Positions 34,662-42,794 of a stretch of 64,000 bases of DNA are shown piece by piece (position 1 is the stretch's first letter; every line of letters begins with the position of its first letter). Source of the DNA: CTSoil-043 sp963821235 (GTDB lineage: Bacteria > Chloroflexota > Limnocylindria > Limnocylindrales > CSP1-4); assembly GCA_963821235.1 (NCBI GenBank), contig CAWGCS010000001.1, forward strand, positions 1,116,001-1,180,000, written 5' to 3'. Below the pieces are notes generated by a model, which saw nothing but the letters and a program-made list of their open reading frames with translations, was not told where the DNA came from and searched no databases. Both the position numbers and the translations under genes were made by a program.

Positions 34662-35294
34662 CTACAGCAGGTAGAGGGTGGAGAAGAGGACGATCCAGAC
34701 CACGTCCACGAAGTGCCAGTAGAGCGACGTCGCCTCGACGGCATCGTGATGGCGGGCCGAGAACTGCCCGGCGAGCCCGCGGTAGAGGATCACCGACAGC
34801 ATGATCGCCCCGCCCAGGACGTGGGCGCCGTGGAAGCCGGTCAGGGTGTAGAACGTGCCGCCGAACGCCGTGTCGGTGATCCCGAAGCCCAGGTGCAGGT
34901 AGTCCCAAACCTGACCGGTGAGGAAGACGAGCCCCAGGACGAGGGTGATCGCCGTGTTGCGCAGGAACCCCGTCCGGTCCCCTCGCCGGATCGCCCAGAC
35001 GCCCAGCTGCATCGTGACCGAGCTGATCACGAGGACGGTCGTGAGGACGGCCGGGAGGAGGATCTCGCCTCGGATGGCGAACGGCTCGAACTCCGCCTCG
35101 TTGATGAGCGGCGGCCAGTGCGGGGCCGAGAGGCGGACGTTGTAGTAGGCGGCGAAGAGCCCCGAGAAGAACATCACCTCGGAGGCGATGAACAGGATCA
35201 TCCCCAGGATCGGGTTGCTGATCCCGCTCCGGGCGTGAGGGTGGCCGTCGGCGGAGGCGGCGTGCGGGGTCACGGCGGAGGTGCTGGCGGCCAC
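34662..35294 (-). CDS. ctaE: Cytochrome c oxidase subunit III
   Basis: 210 residues, GTG start two bases after ctaD. Five transmembrane segments. The family motifs include MILFIASEVMFFSGLFAAYY, AIRRGDRTGFLRNT, TGFHGAHVLGG and the C-terminal SLYWHFVDVVWIVLFSTLYLL, the subunit III ending. It supports proton pumping and stability of subunit I. Confidence 0.95.
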   Translation of the reverse strand: MAASTSAVTPHAASADGHPHARSGISNPILGMILFIASEVMFFSGLFAAYYNVRLSAPHWPPLINEAEFEPFAIRGEILLPAVLTTVLVISSVTMQLGVWAIRRGDRTGFLRNTAITLVLGLVFLTGQVWDYLHLGFGITDTAFGGTFYTLTGFHGAHVLGGAIMLSVILYRGLAGQFSARHHDAVEATSLYWHFVDVVWIVLFSTLYLL

Positions 35295-35296
35295 GG

Positions 35297-36934
35297 TCAG
35301 TGCCCTGCCGTGAGCTGGCGCGCCTCGGCCGCGTGGCGCTGGTCGAAGACCGGGCGCTCGGAGCGGATCGGCGGCAGGTGGTCGAAGTTGTAGGGCGGCG
35401 GGGGAGAGGAGGTCGCCCACTCGAGGGTGTTGCCCTGCCAGGGGTCGTCTCCGGCCGGCTCGCCGCCGCGGAGCGACACGAAGATGTTCCACAGGAAGGG
35501 CAGCATCGCCACCGCGATCGTGAAGCCGCCGATCGTCGCCAGGAGGTTCAGGTCGTTCCAGCCGGCGGTCGCGCTGTAGTCGGCGATGCGGCGGACCATG
35601 CCCGACGTCCCGAGAAGGTGCATCGGGAAGAAGGTCAGGTTCATCCCGATGAAGATGCCGACAAAGTGGATCTTGCCGAGGGTCTCGTTGAGCTTCCGGC
35701 CGAACATCTTGGGGAACCAGTAGTAGAGCCCGGCGAAGATGCCCATGACCGAGCCGCCGAAGAGCACGTAGTGGATGTGGGCGACGATGAAGTAGGTCGC
35801 GTGGACGTGGTAGTCCACCGGAACGGCTGCCAGGAAGGCGCCGTTGATGCCGCCGATCAGGAACAGTGACAGGAAGCCCACCGCGAAGAGCATCGCCGTC
35901 GAGAAGACGATCTTGCCGCGGAACATCGTGGCCACCCAGTTGAACATCTTGACCCCGGTCGGCACGGCGATGAGGAACGTCATCAGGCTGAAGAACGGCA
36001 GGTAGACCGACCCGGTGGTGAACATGTGGTGGGCCCACACGGAGAAGCCCAGCGCTCCGATCCCCGCGGTCGCGAACACGAAGGCCTTGTAGCCGAAGAG
36101 AGGCTTCCGGCTGAAGACGGGGAGGATCTCGCTCACGATCCCCATCGCCGGCAGGACCATGATGTAGACGGCGGGGTGGCTGTAGAACCAGAACACGTTC
36201 TGCCAGAGGATCGCGTTGCCGCCCTCCAGTGCCGTGTTGAAGAAGCTGCCCCCGAAGTTGCGGTCGATGTAGAGCATCATCAGGGCCGCCGTGAGGACCG
36301 GGGTCCCCATGAGGACGAGCACGCTCGTCACGAGGATCGTCCAGACGAAGACGGGCATCCGAAAGAGGGTCATCCCAGGCGCCCGCATCTTGAAGATCGT
36401 GACCAGGAAGTTGACCGCCCCGAGGATCGAGCTGGTCCCGACGAGGAGGAGGGCGACGATCCAGAGGTCCGTGCCGAGCCCCGGCGAGAACTTGTCCTGG
36501 GCCAGCGGGCTGTAGCTGGTCCAGCCTTCCTGGGCGGCGCCGCCGAGCGGGAAGCCGAGGATCGCGATGATCGCCGAAAGGGGCAGCAGCCAGAACGAGA
36601 GGGCGTTGATGCGCGGGAAGGCCATGTCCGGCGCCCCGATCATCAGCGGGGTCAGGTAGTTGCCGAAGCCCGCCAGGAACGGGATGACGACCCAGAAGAT
36701 CATCACCGACGCGTGCATCGTGAACATCTGGTTGTAGGTCGATTCGTCCATCACCTGGAGGCCGGGCTGGGCAAGCTCGGTGCGCACGGCGAGGGCGAGC
36801 ATGCCGCCGATCAGGAACAGCAGCAGCGAGTTGAAGGTGTACAGGATCCCGATCTTCTTGTGATCGGTCGTCGTCAACCAGTCGTAGAGCCCGGTGCGAT
36901 ACGTCGCGGTGGGCCGGAGCGCGGTGGTCGCCAT
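35297..36934 (-). CDS. ctaD: Cytochrome c oxidase subunit I, A2 type
   Basis: 545 residues, 12 membrane segments. It reduces O2 to water and pumps protons. Haem and CuB ligands are present: TMHASVMIFW, FYSHPAVYIMVLP (His-Tyr pair), WAHHMFT (two His) and HATYFIVAHIHYVLFG. YSHPAVY lacks the Glu of A1 enzymes (GHPEVY) and instead has the Tyr-Ser pair of A2 oxidases, as in Thermus caa3 and Rhodothermus. Located between ctaC and ctaE in one operon. Confidence 0.97.
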   Translation of the reverse strand: MATTALRPTATYRTGLYDWLTTTDHKKIGILYTFNSLLLFLIGGMLALAVRTELAQPGLQVMDESTYNQMFTMHASVMIFWVVIPFLAGFGNYLTPLMIGAPDMAFPRINALSFWLLPLSAIIAILGFPLGGAAQEGWTSYSPLAQDKFSPGLGTDLWIVALLLVGTSSILGAVNFLVTIFKMRAPGMTLFRMPVFVWTILVTSVLVLMGTPVLTAALMMLYIDRNFGGSFFNTALEGGNAILWQNVFWFYSHPAVYIMVLPAMGIVSEILPVFSRKPLFGYKAFVFATAGIGALGFSVWAHHMFTTGSVYLPFFSLMTFLIAVPTGVKMFNWVATMFRGKIVFSTAMLFAVGFLSLFLIGGINGAFLAAVPVDYHVHATYFIVAHIHYVLFGGSVMGIFAGLYYWFPKMFGRKLNETLGKIHFVGIFIGMNLTFFPMHLLGTSGMVRRIADYSATAGWNDLNLLATIGGFTIAVAMLPFLWNIFVSLRGGEPAGDDPWQGNTLEWATSSPPPPYNFDHLPPIRSERPVFDQRHAAEARQLTAGH

Positions 36935-36944
36935 CGGGGCTCTC

Positions 36945-38120
36945 TTACCTCACCGTGAGCGTGCCGCTCATGTTGGGATGGACCGTGCAGACGAAGCCGT
37001 AGGTGCCCGCCGGGAGGGCCGGCACCTGGTAGGTCCGGCTGTCCACCCCGTTGAAGATCTCGCCCTGCCAGACGAGCTCCCCGGTCGGGGAGCCCTTGTG
37101 GATGGCCACGTTGTGGGGGATCCCGGCGTCGTTGTTGGTGAAGGCGATGGTCAACGGGGTGTCGGCCGGGGCCTCCAGGCTGTCGGTGTCGTAGGCGACG
37201 CCGGAGGCCGTGAGCCTGAGGGTGACCGCGCCGCCGAGCGCCTCGCTGGCGCCGCTCGCGCCCGCCGACGGGGCCGGCGTGGGCGTGGCCGGTGGCGTGA
37301 GCGCGTCCTGGAGGAAGGCGTTGAACTTGTCCCGGGACTCCACGACGACCTCGAACTCCATCGCCTGGTGGAGGAGGCCGCAGAACTGGGTGCACTGGCC
37401 CCGGTAGATCCCCTCGCGGTCGGCGAGGAACTGGATCACCTGGTCCTTGCGGGGCGTGATGTCGCGCTGGTACAGGAAGGCGGGCACGTAGAAGGAGTGG
37501 ATGACGTCGATCGAGTGCAGCTGGAGCTCGACGGTCTCGCCGACCGGGACGTGCATCTGCGGCGGAGTCCAGCTGGTCCGATCGCCGCCGGGGGGCGGGA
37601 CGCCGATGACCGTGACGCACTTGCCCTTGTTCTGGGGCGCGCCGCAGTCCTCCCAGCGGATGTCCGGCGGCGCGTAGACGAACTGCCACTGCCACTGGTA
37701 GGCGACCACGCCGATCCGGACCGGCGGATTCTGCTGGCGGGCATCGATCGTGTTGAGGGTCTGCCACGAGAGCACGAAGAGCGCCAGCACGATGGCGATG
37801 GGGATCGCCGTCCATACGATCTCCAGCCTGTTGTTGCCGTGGATCTGCGCTGGCAGCTCGTCGTCGCCCTTGCGGCGTCGATAGCGGAGGACCGCGAAGA
37901 GGATCAGCCCCTCGACCAGGAAGAAGATCGCCGCGCCGATGACGAAGACGATGTCGTACAGGTTGCGGACGGCCTGCCCCTGGCTCGACGCGGCGTCCGG
38001 GGGGACCGCGGTGCGGATGTTGAAGTCGGAACAGCCCGTCACGAGGAGAGCGGCCGCAGCGAGCAGCAGCAGCAAGAGCGCCGCGCGGCGTCGCCGCGGC
38101 CTCTTCCCGGTGAACGTCAT
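36945..38120 (-). CDS. ctaC: Cytochrome c oxidase subunit II fused to an extra cupredoxin domain
   Basis: 391 residues. A lipobox (LLVTGCSD) and two membrane helices precede the CuA domain. Ligands lie in DVIHSFYVP and GQCTQFCGLLHQAM (His, two Cys, His, Met). Residues ~297-391 form a second cupredoxin with a type-1-like site (PHNVAIH, CTVHPNM), reached through a Thr/Pro/Ala linker. In caa3 enzymes a cytochrome c occupies this place, so the cupredoxin may serve as the built-in electron donor. ATG has GGAGG upstream. First gene of the oxidase operon. Confidence 0.93.
   Translation of the reverse strand: MTFTGKRPRRRRAALLLLLLAAAALLVTGCSDFNIRTAVPPDAASSQGQAVRNLYDIVFVIGAAIFFLVEGLILFAVLRYRRRKGDDELPAQIHGNNRLEIVWTAIPIAIVLALFVLSWQTLNTIDARQQNPPVRIGVVAYQWQWQFVYAPPDIRWEDCGAPQNKGKCVTVIGVPPPGGDRTSWTPPQMHVPVGETVELQLHSIDVIHSFYVPAFLYQRDITPRKDQVIQFLADREGIYRGQCTQFCGLLHQAMEFEVVVESRDKFNAFLQDALTPPATPTPAPSAGASGASEALGGAVTLRLTASGVAYDTDSLEAPADTPLTIAFTNNDAGIPHNVAIHKGSPTGELVWQGEIFNGVDSRTYQVPALPAGTYGFVCTVHPNMSGTLTVR
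36946..37230. repeat. 285-bp perfect direct repeat, copy 2 (cupredoxin module)
   Basis: Same 285 bases as 33245-33529. Here it encodes the C-terminal domain of subunit II. Perfect identity including third codon positions points to recent duplication or ongoing gene conversion. Confidence 0.95.
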
Positions 38121-38312
38121 CGAGCCTCCTCGACCCTGGTGCCCGCCGCGCGTCGCCCGCGCGGGCGGCCCTCTCCACAACGCTCCACGCCGGGACGCTG
38201 CGGCCGGGAGCGCGCGCATGATACCCGAACAACGTGCGGAGATGCGCATATGGGGAATTGTTGCCAGGCACGCAACACGCTCCGGCAGCCCGGGACGCGC
38301 CACAATGACGCC

Positions 38313-39377
38313 GTGACCCGCCGCCGCCGGTCCGCCGGCCACCCCGTCGCGCGCGCCGCCGCGGCCACGGCTGCGGTCGCCCTGGCGCTCCTCGGCGCCC
38401 CCGTCGCCCTTGCCCACGGGGGAGTCGTGCCGCCCCCCCCGGATGCCGCCGCCTTCCTCGGCGGGTGGTCGCTCTACCCGCAGGTCCTGCTGCCCCTCCT
38501 CGTGGTCGGCGCGGCCTACCTGTGGGCGGTCCGGCGGGTGAACGCGGCCCACCCGTCGAGCCCCGTGCCCGCCGACCGGCCGGCCTTCTTCCTCATCGGC
38601 CTCGCCTGCATCGCGATCGCCCTCCTGTCGGGGATCGAGCGCTACGACACGGAGCTCTTCTCCGTCCACATGGTCCAGCACCTCCTGCTCGTCTTCGGGG
38701 CCGCCCCGGCCATCGCCCTCGCGGCGCCGATCACGATCCTCCTCCGCGTCGCCAGCCCGGCCGCCCGGACGGGGCGGATCCTGCCGATCCTTCGCTCGCC
38801 GGTCGTGAAGGTGCTGGGCCACCCGCTCGTCGCCTGGCTGCTCTTCACCGCGATCATGTGGGGAAGCCACGTCTCCCCCCTCTTCGACGCCGCCCTGGAG
38901 GACCCGCTCGTCCACGACCTCGAGCACGGCCTCTACCTCGCCAGCGCGCTCCTCTTCTGGTGGCCCGTGGTGGGGCGCGACCCGAGCCCGTGGCGCCTGC
39001 CGCACGCCGCCCGTGCCTTCTACCTCTTCCTCCAGATGCCCCTGAACTCGCTGCTCGGCGTCGCCATCCTCTTCTCCGACCAGGTCCTCTACCCGCACTA
39101 CATGACGACGGGGCGGACCTGGTCGCCGACGCCGCTCGAGGACCAGCAGCTGGCGGGAGCGATCATGTGGGGCGTCGGCGACGCCGGCTTCCTGCTCGCC
39201 ATCCTCCTCGTGATCGCCGCCTGGATGCGCCACGACGAAGCGGTCACCCGGCGGCGCGAGGCGCTCGAGGACGCCCAGGCGGCCCGCGACGCGCGGGCGG
39301 CACGCCCCGCGGCCGCAGACGCGACCGGTCCCGCGGCCGCGCCCGGTCAGGCCGAGGGGATCGGCGCCTCGAGGTAG
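38313..39377 (+). CDS. ctaG: CtaG-like cytochrome oxidase assembly protein
   Basis: 354 residues from GTG, divergent from ctaC. About eight to nine membrane segments; HMVQHLLLVFGAAPAIALAAP, MWGSHVSPLFDAALEDPLVHDLEH and LYPHYMTTGRTWSPTPLEDQQLAGAIMW match the caa3_CtaG family (PF09678), which delivers copper to the oxidase. An N-terminal signal-like helix ends near VALAHGG. CACAAT lies 6 nt before the GTG, close to the leaderless pattern. Its last 31 bp overlap the converging dehydratase gene. Confidence 0.9.
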   Translation: MTRRRRSAGHPVARAAAATAAVALALLGAPVALAHGGVVPPPPDAAAFLGGWSLYPQVLLPLLVVGAAYLWAVRRVNAAHPSSPVPADRPAFFLIGLACIAIALLSGIERYDTELFSVHMVQHLLLVFGAAPAIALAAPITILLRVASPAARTGRILPILRSPVVKVLGHPLVAWLLFTAIMWGSHVSPLFDAALEDPLVHDLEHGLYLASALLFWWPVVGRDPSPWRLPHAARAFYLFLQMPLNSLLGVAILFSDQVLYPHYMTTGRTWSPTPLEDQQLAGAIMWGVGDAGFLLAILLVIAAWMRHDEAVTRRREALEDAQAARDARAARPAAADATGPAAAPGQAEGIGASR

Positions 39378-40351
39378 GCGAGGTAGCGGGCCGGATCCAC
39401 GTTTCCCCCGGAGACGACACAGACGACCGGCCCCCGCGCCCCAGCGACGTTCGCCTCGACGGCCCGGAAGCGCAGGGCCGCGATCGAGAGGGCGCCCGAC
39501 GGCTCCACGACCAGGCGGGCCTCCTCGGCGGCGAGGCGGATCGCCGCCGCGATCTCCTCCTCGGTCACCGTGACGATGCCGTCGAGGAGCGCCCGGAGAT
39601 GGGCGAAGGTGCGGACGCCGAGGGCCTGGGTGCGCGTCCCGTCCGCGATCGTTCGCGAGACGTCGGCGGCCGACCATTCCACGATCTCGCCGCGGGCGAG
39701 GGAGTCGCGCGCGTCTGCCGCCAGCTCGGGCTCCACCCCGACGACCCGGGCGCCGGGCCGCAGGGCCTTGACGGCGGCCGCCACGCCCGACGCCAGCCCG
39801 CCGCCGCCGATGGGCACGAGGACGGCCGCGAGGTCTGGCAGGTCCTCCGCGATCTCCAGGCCGCAGGTCGCCTGGCCGGCGATGACCCGATCGTCGTCGA
39901 ACGGCGGGATCATCGCCAGGCCGCGCTCGACGGCGAGCCGCTCCGCGACCACCTGGCGTTCGGCGCTGGCGTTGCCGACGGTCACCACCTCCGCCCCGTC
40001 CGCGAGAACCCGGGCGCGCTTGATGGCCGGTGCGTTCTCCGGCATGACGATGATTGCCGGGACCCCGAGGAGGCGGGCCGCCCTGGCCACCCCCTGGGCG
40101 TGATTCCCGGACGAATAGGTGATGAGGCCGCGGGCGCGCTCGGCCGCCGAGAGGGTGGCCGCCGCGTTGTAGGCGCCCCGGATCTTGAAGGCGCCGATGG
40201 GCTGGAGCGACTCGGCCTTGAGCAGGTGACGGCGGCCCGGGTCGCCCAGGGCGACGAGGGGCGTGCGCACGGCGACCCCGCGCAGGGTCGCGGCTGCCGC
40301 CCGGATCGCCGCGAGGTCGACCAGGGGCGCCCCCTCCGCGGCCGGCCTCAC
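39347..40351 (-). CDS. Threonine dehydratase / serine racemase-like PLP enzyme
   Basis: 334 residues from GTG, fold-type II PLP enzyme. FKIRGAYNA holds the PLP-binding Lys, SSGNHAQGVA the substrate loop, and PIGGGGLASG the phosphate-binding glycine loop. LRGVAVRTPLV is the usual entry. There is no C-terminal ACT domain, so it resembles catabolic threonine ammonia-lyases or serine racemases rather than the feedback-regulated biosynthetic enzyme. Product would be 2-oxobutyrate, a possible substrate for KorAB; that link is speculative. Confidence 0.87.
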   Translation of the reverse strand: MRPAAEGAPLVDLAAIRAAAATLRGVAVRTPLVALGDPGRRHLLKAESLQPIGAFKIRGAYNAAATLSAAERARGLITYSSGNHAQGVARAARLLGVPAIIVMPENAPAIKRARVLADGAEVVTVGNASAERQVVAERLAVERGLAMIPPFDDDRVIAGQATCGLEIAEDLPDLAAVLVPIGGGGLASGVAAAVKALRPGARVVGVEPELAADARDSLARGEIVEWSAADVSRTIADGTRTQALGVRTFAHLRALLDGIVTVTEEEIAAAIRLAAEEARLVVEPSGALSIAALRFRAVEANVAGARGPVVCVVSGGNVDPARYLAYLEAPIPSA

Positions 40352-40358
40352 GGGGCTC

Positions 40359-40694
40359 CTAGCGGTGCGTCCGTCCGCACTCGACGCAGGTGGTCGACCA
40401 GGGGACGACCTCGTGGCGCTCGGCGGAGATCGGGCCGCCGCAGACCTCGCAGAACGTGTACGTGCCGGCATCCAGGCGCGCGAGGGCGTGCTCGATTGCG
40501 TGGAAGCGCCGCTCCGCCTGCTCGCGGAAGGCGAGGTCCCGCTGCTGGGCGAAGACCTGCGCCGCGGCGGCGGCCTGCGATCCGTAGGTCATCTGGCCCG
40601 GCGGCTCGATCTCCTCCCCGAGCTCCGCGCGGAGTCGGGCCTGCTCCTCCAGGAGGCGAGCCCGCGCCGCGGCGAGGTCGGTGACGGTGTCCAT
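40359..40694 (-). CDS. DksA/TraR-type zinc-finger protein
   Basis: 111 residues. An N-terminal coiled coil (LAAARARLLEEQARLRAELGEE, then ERRFHAIEHALARLDAGTY) is followed by a C4 zinc finger FCEVCGGPI...CVECG. Family members bind the RNA-polymerase secondary channel or act as small regulators. TAGGAT lies 6 nt before the ATG, so the mRNA is probably leaderless. It ends 7 bp before the dehydratase start. Confidence 0.9.
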   Translation of the reverse strand: MDTVTDLAAARARLLEEQARLRAELGEEIEPPGQMTYGSQAAAAAQVFAQQRDLAFREQAERRFHAIEHALARLDAGTYTFCEVCGGPISAERHEVVPWSTTCVECGRTHR

Positions 40695-40700
40695 CGCATC

Positions 40701-40706
40701 ATCCTA
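40701..40706 (-). promoter_or_regulatory. Candidate -10 box TAGGAT (leaderless)
   Basis: Six nt before the ATG of the DksA/TraR-like gene, with GC before it. Confidence 0.45.
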
Positions 40707-40737
40707 GCGGTCCCGCATCCGCACGGAGCGCCGACTT

Positions 40738-40754
40738 ATACTGGGGGGGAGTAC
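40738..40754 (+). promoter_or_regulatory. CsoR-like operator upstream of the YHS gene
   Basis: ATACT - GGGGGGG - AGTAC. The 5-7-5 layout and sequence match the operator before the copper ATPase at 63253, and resemble the Bacillus CsoR site. The preceding T makes TATACT (40737-40742), a good -10, so a bound repressor would block the promoter. Confidence 0.6.
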
Positions 40755-40789
40755 CCGGCAGCTGGCCGGGGGCACGGAGCGACGAACCG

Positions 40790-40963
40790 ATGGCCATCGC
40801 GATCGACCCGGTCTGCGGCATGCAGGTCGAGACGGAGACGGCGACCCTCACCTCCGAGCACGAGGGGACCGTCTACTACTTCTGCGGCAAGGGCTGCAAG
40901 CTGGACTTCGACGACGACCCCGAGACGTACCTCGACCCCGCCTACGACCCGCAGGGGATGTGA
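40790..40963 (+). CDS. YHS-domain metal-binding protein
   Basis: 57 residues. It opens MAIAIDPVCGMQVETETA and has YYFCGKGCKLDF, giving the DPVCGM and CGxGC cysteine motifs of YHS proteins. These occur on copper/heavy-metal ATPases and as small stand-alone proteins. The whole protein is one YHS domain. The CsoR-like operator upstream suggests copper-responsive expression and a role in copper binding or delivery. Confidence 0.85.
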   Translation: MAIAIDPVCGMQVETETATLTSEHEGTVYYFCGKGCKLDFDDDPETYLDPAYDPQGM

Positions 40964-40990
40964 CGCCGCACCCGCCGGCGCGGGCCGATG

Positions 40991-41779
40991 TCAGGTGCGA
41001 CCAGCGGTCCCCGTCCCGTCGCTCGCCAGGCGTTGGGCGAGGTAGACCGGGACGAGCGAGAGCAGGATCAGGAAGACCGCCACCACGTTCACGATCGCCC
41101 GCTGGTTGGGCAGCTTGAGGTTGTTGTAGATCCACAGCGGGATCGTCTCCTGGGTGCCCGCCGTGAACGTCGTGACGATCACCTCGTCGAACGAGAGAGC
41201 GAAGGCCAGCAGCCCGCCGGCCACCAGGGCGGTCCGCAGGACCGGCAGCGTCACGTAGCGGAAGGTCTGCCAGGTCGTGGCCCCCAGGTCGGCCGAGGCC
41301 TCCTCGATCGAGCGCGAGGAGCGCCGCATCCGGGCGATCGCGTTGTTGTAGACGGTCACCACGCAGAACGTGGCGTGACCGATGACGATGGTCCAGATCG
41401 TGAGCGGGACGTGGAACGAGTTGAAGGTCGCGTTGAGGGCCATGCCGGTCACGATGCCCGGCAGCGCGATTGGCAGGACGACCACGTACGCGATCGTCTC
41501 CCGGCCGAAGAAGCGGAAGCGGTGGACCACGAGCGCGGCAAGCGTCCCCAGGATGAGGGCGATGGCCGTCGCCCCCAGGGCCGCCTCGATCGAGAGGATG
41601 AGGGCCGCATGGAGGTCCGGGTTCCCGATCGCGGCGCCGAACCACTGCGTCGTCCACTCGGTGATGGGCCACGTCTGGCCGCGGGACCCGTTGAACGCGT
41701 ACAGGACGATGGTCACGATGGGCAGGTAGAGGAACAGGAGCACCGACCCGGTCGCGATCCGCAGCAGCCAGCGCGACAC
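40991..41779 (-). CDS. potC: Polyamine-type ABC importer permease (PotC-like)
   Basis: 262 residues, six membrane helices. The cytoplasmic EAA loop is EEASADLGATTWQTFRYVTLPVLRTAL. The N-terminus LLRIATGSVLLFLYLPIVTIVLYAFNGS is characteristic of PotC. It pairs with PotB to form the channel. Last gene of the potA-D-B-C operon, 8 bp after potB. Confidence 0.92.
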   Translation of the reverse strand: MSRWLLRIATGSVLLFLYLPIVTIVLYAFNGSRGQTWPITEWTTQWFGAAIGNPDLHAALILSIEAALGATAIALILGTLAALVVHRFRFFGRETIAYVVVLPIALPGIVTGMALNATFNSFHVPLTIWTIVIGHATFCVVTVYNNAIARMRRSSRSIEEASADLGATTWQTFRYVTLPVLRTALVAGGLLAFALSFDEVIVTTFTAGTQETIPLWIYNNLKLPNQRAIVNVVAVFLILLSLVPVYLAQRLASDGTGTAGRT

Positions 41780-41787
41780 AGCGGGCC

Positions 41788-42699
41788 CTACAGCGCGTCG
41801 AAGGCGCCGAGCCGGCGCATCAGCAGCAGGTAGGCCCCCATGATCAGGACGGGGACCGTGGCGAAGGCCGCGGCGAAGGGGATGTTGCCGGCCACGCCCT
41901 GGCTGTCGTAGACGACGTTGCCGATGAACTGGGTGTTCGACGTCAGCTGGGGCGTGATGTAGTCGCCCAGGGTCAGCGAGAAGGTGAAGATCGAGCCGGC
42001 GGCGATCGACGGCAGGGTCAGCGGCCAGACCACCCGCCGGAAGGTCAGCGCGTTCCGGGCCCCGAGGTCGGCCGAGGCCTCCAGGAGGGAGGACGGGATG
42101 CGCTCGAGGCCGGCGTAGATCGGCAGGACCATGTAGGGAAGCCAGAGGTAGGTGAAGACGATCACCATCGCGATGTCGGTGTTGTTGAGGCTGGCTCCCG
42201 GCATGCCGACCTGGGCGAAGAGCCAGTCGACCGGCCCGCCCTTGGAGAGGATCGTCCTCCAGGCGAAGACCCGGACCAGGTAGCTCGTCCAGAGCGGCAG
42301 CAGGACGGCCGCGAAGAGGACGGCCCGGGTACGGGCACTCGCGACCCTGGCCATGTAGTAGGCGATCGGGAAGGCGAGGGCCATGTCGAGGACGGTGACG
42401 ACCACGGCCACGACGACGGTCCGCAGGACGATCGTGCGGTAGACCGGCGCGCTCAGGATCTGCTGGAAGTTGGCCATCGTGAGGTCGTGCCGGATGGCCG
42501 ACGTGAGCGGGTCGAGGTACCAGAAGGCCGAGACGAAGAGGATGACGAGCGAGCCCAGGTAGACGATCCCGAACCAGCCCGAGGGCGGCGCGAGGAGCAG
42601 GACGAGCTGCGTCGCCCGGTGCCGGTAGAGCATCGCCTGGAGGCGGCGCGCCGGCGTGTCGGGCGGCGGCGGGGGCGGCGTGAGCGCGGCCGTGGTCAT
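41788..42699 (-). CDS. potB: Polyamine-type ABC importer permease (PotB-like)
   Basis: 303 residues, six helices after a cytosolic N-terminus with a proline run. FGIVYLGSLVILFVSAFWYLDP is helix 1; the EAA loop reads LEASADLGARNALTFRRVVWPLTLPSI. Typical PotB/PotH length. It is separated from the solute-binding gene by a long perfect hairpin. Confidence 0.92.
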   Translation of the reverse strand: MTTAALTPPPPPPDTPARRLQAMLYRHRATQLVLLLAPPSGWFGIVYLGSLVILFVSAFWYLDPLTSAIRHDLTMANFQQILSAPVYRTIVLRTVVVAVVVTVLDMALAFPIAYYMARVASARTRAVLFAAVLLPLWTSYLVRVFAWRTILSKGGPVDWLFAQVGMPGASLNNTDIAMVIVFTYLWLPYMVLPIYAGLERIPSSLLEASADLGARNALTFRRVVWPLTLPSIAAGSIFTFSLTLGDYITPQLTSNTQFIGNVVYDSQGVAGNIPFAAAFATVPVLIMGAYLLLMRRLGAFDAL

Positions 42700-42727
42700 G
42701 GAGGGCGAATCCGGGTCACGAGCTTGG

Positions 42728-42763
42728 CCGGCCCCGGCGGCGGCCAGCCGCCGCCGGGGCCGG
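42728..42763 (-). other. Strong hairpin between potD and potB
   Basis: CCGGCCCCGGCGGCGG and CCGCCGCCGGGGCCGG pair perfectly over 16 bp with a 4-nt loop (CCAG on the plus strand). It lies 31 nt after the potD stop and 29 nt before potB. No T-run. Position suits protection of the binding-protein message or partial termination before the permeases. Confidence 0.7.
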
Positions 42764-42794
42764 GAGGAGAGGCCCGGTCAGCGCGCGCGACCGG

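Noticed and set aside
38121..38312. Defined divergent promoters between ctaC and ctaG
   Set aside because: Several -10-like hexamers (TATCAT, CACAAT) are present but no convincing -35 or spacing, so I did not list them as features.
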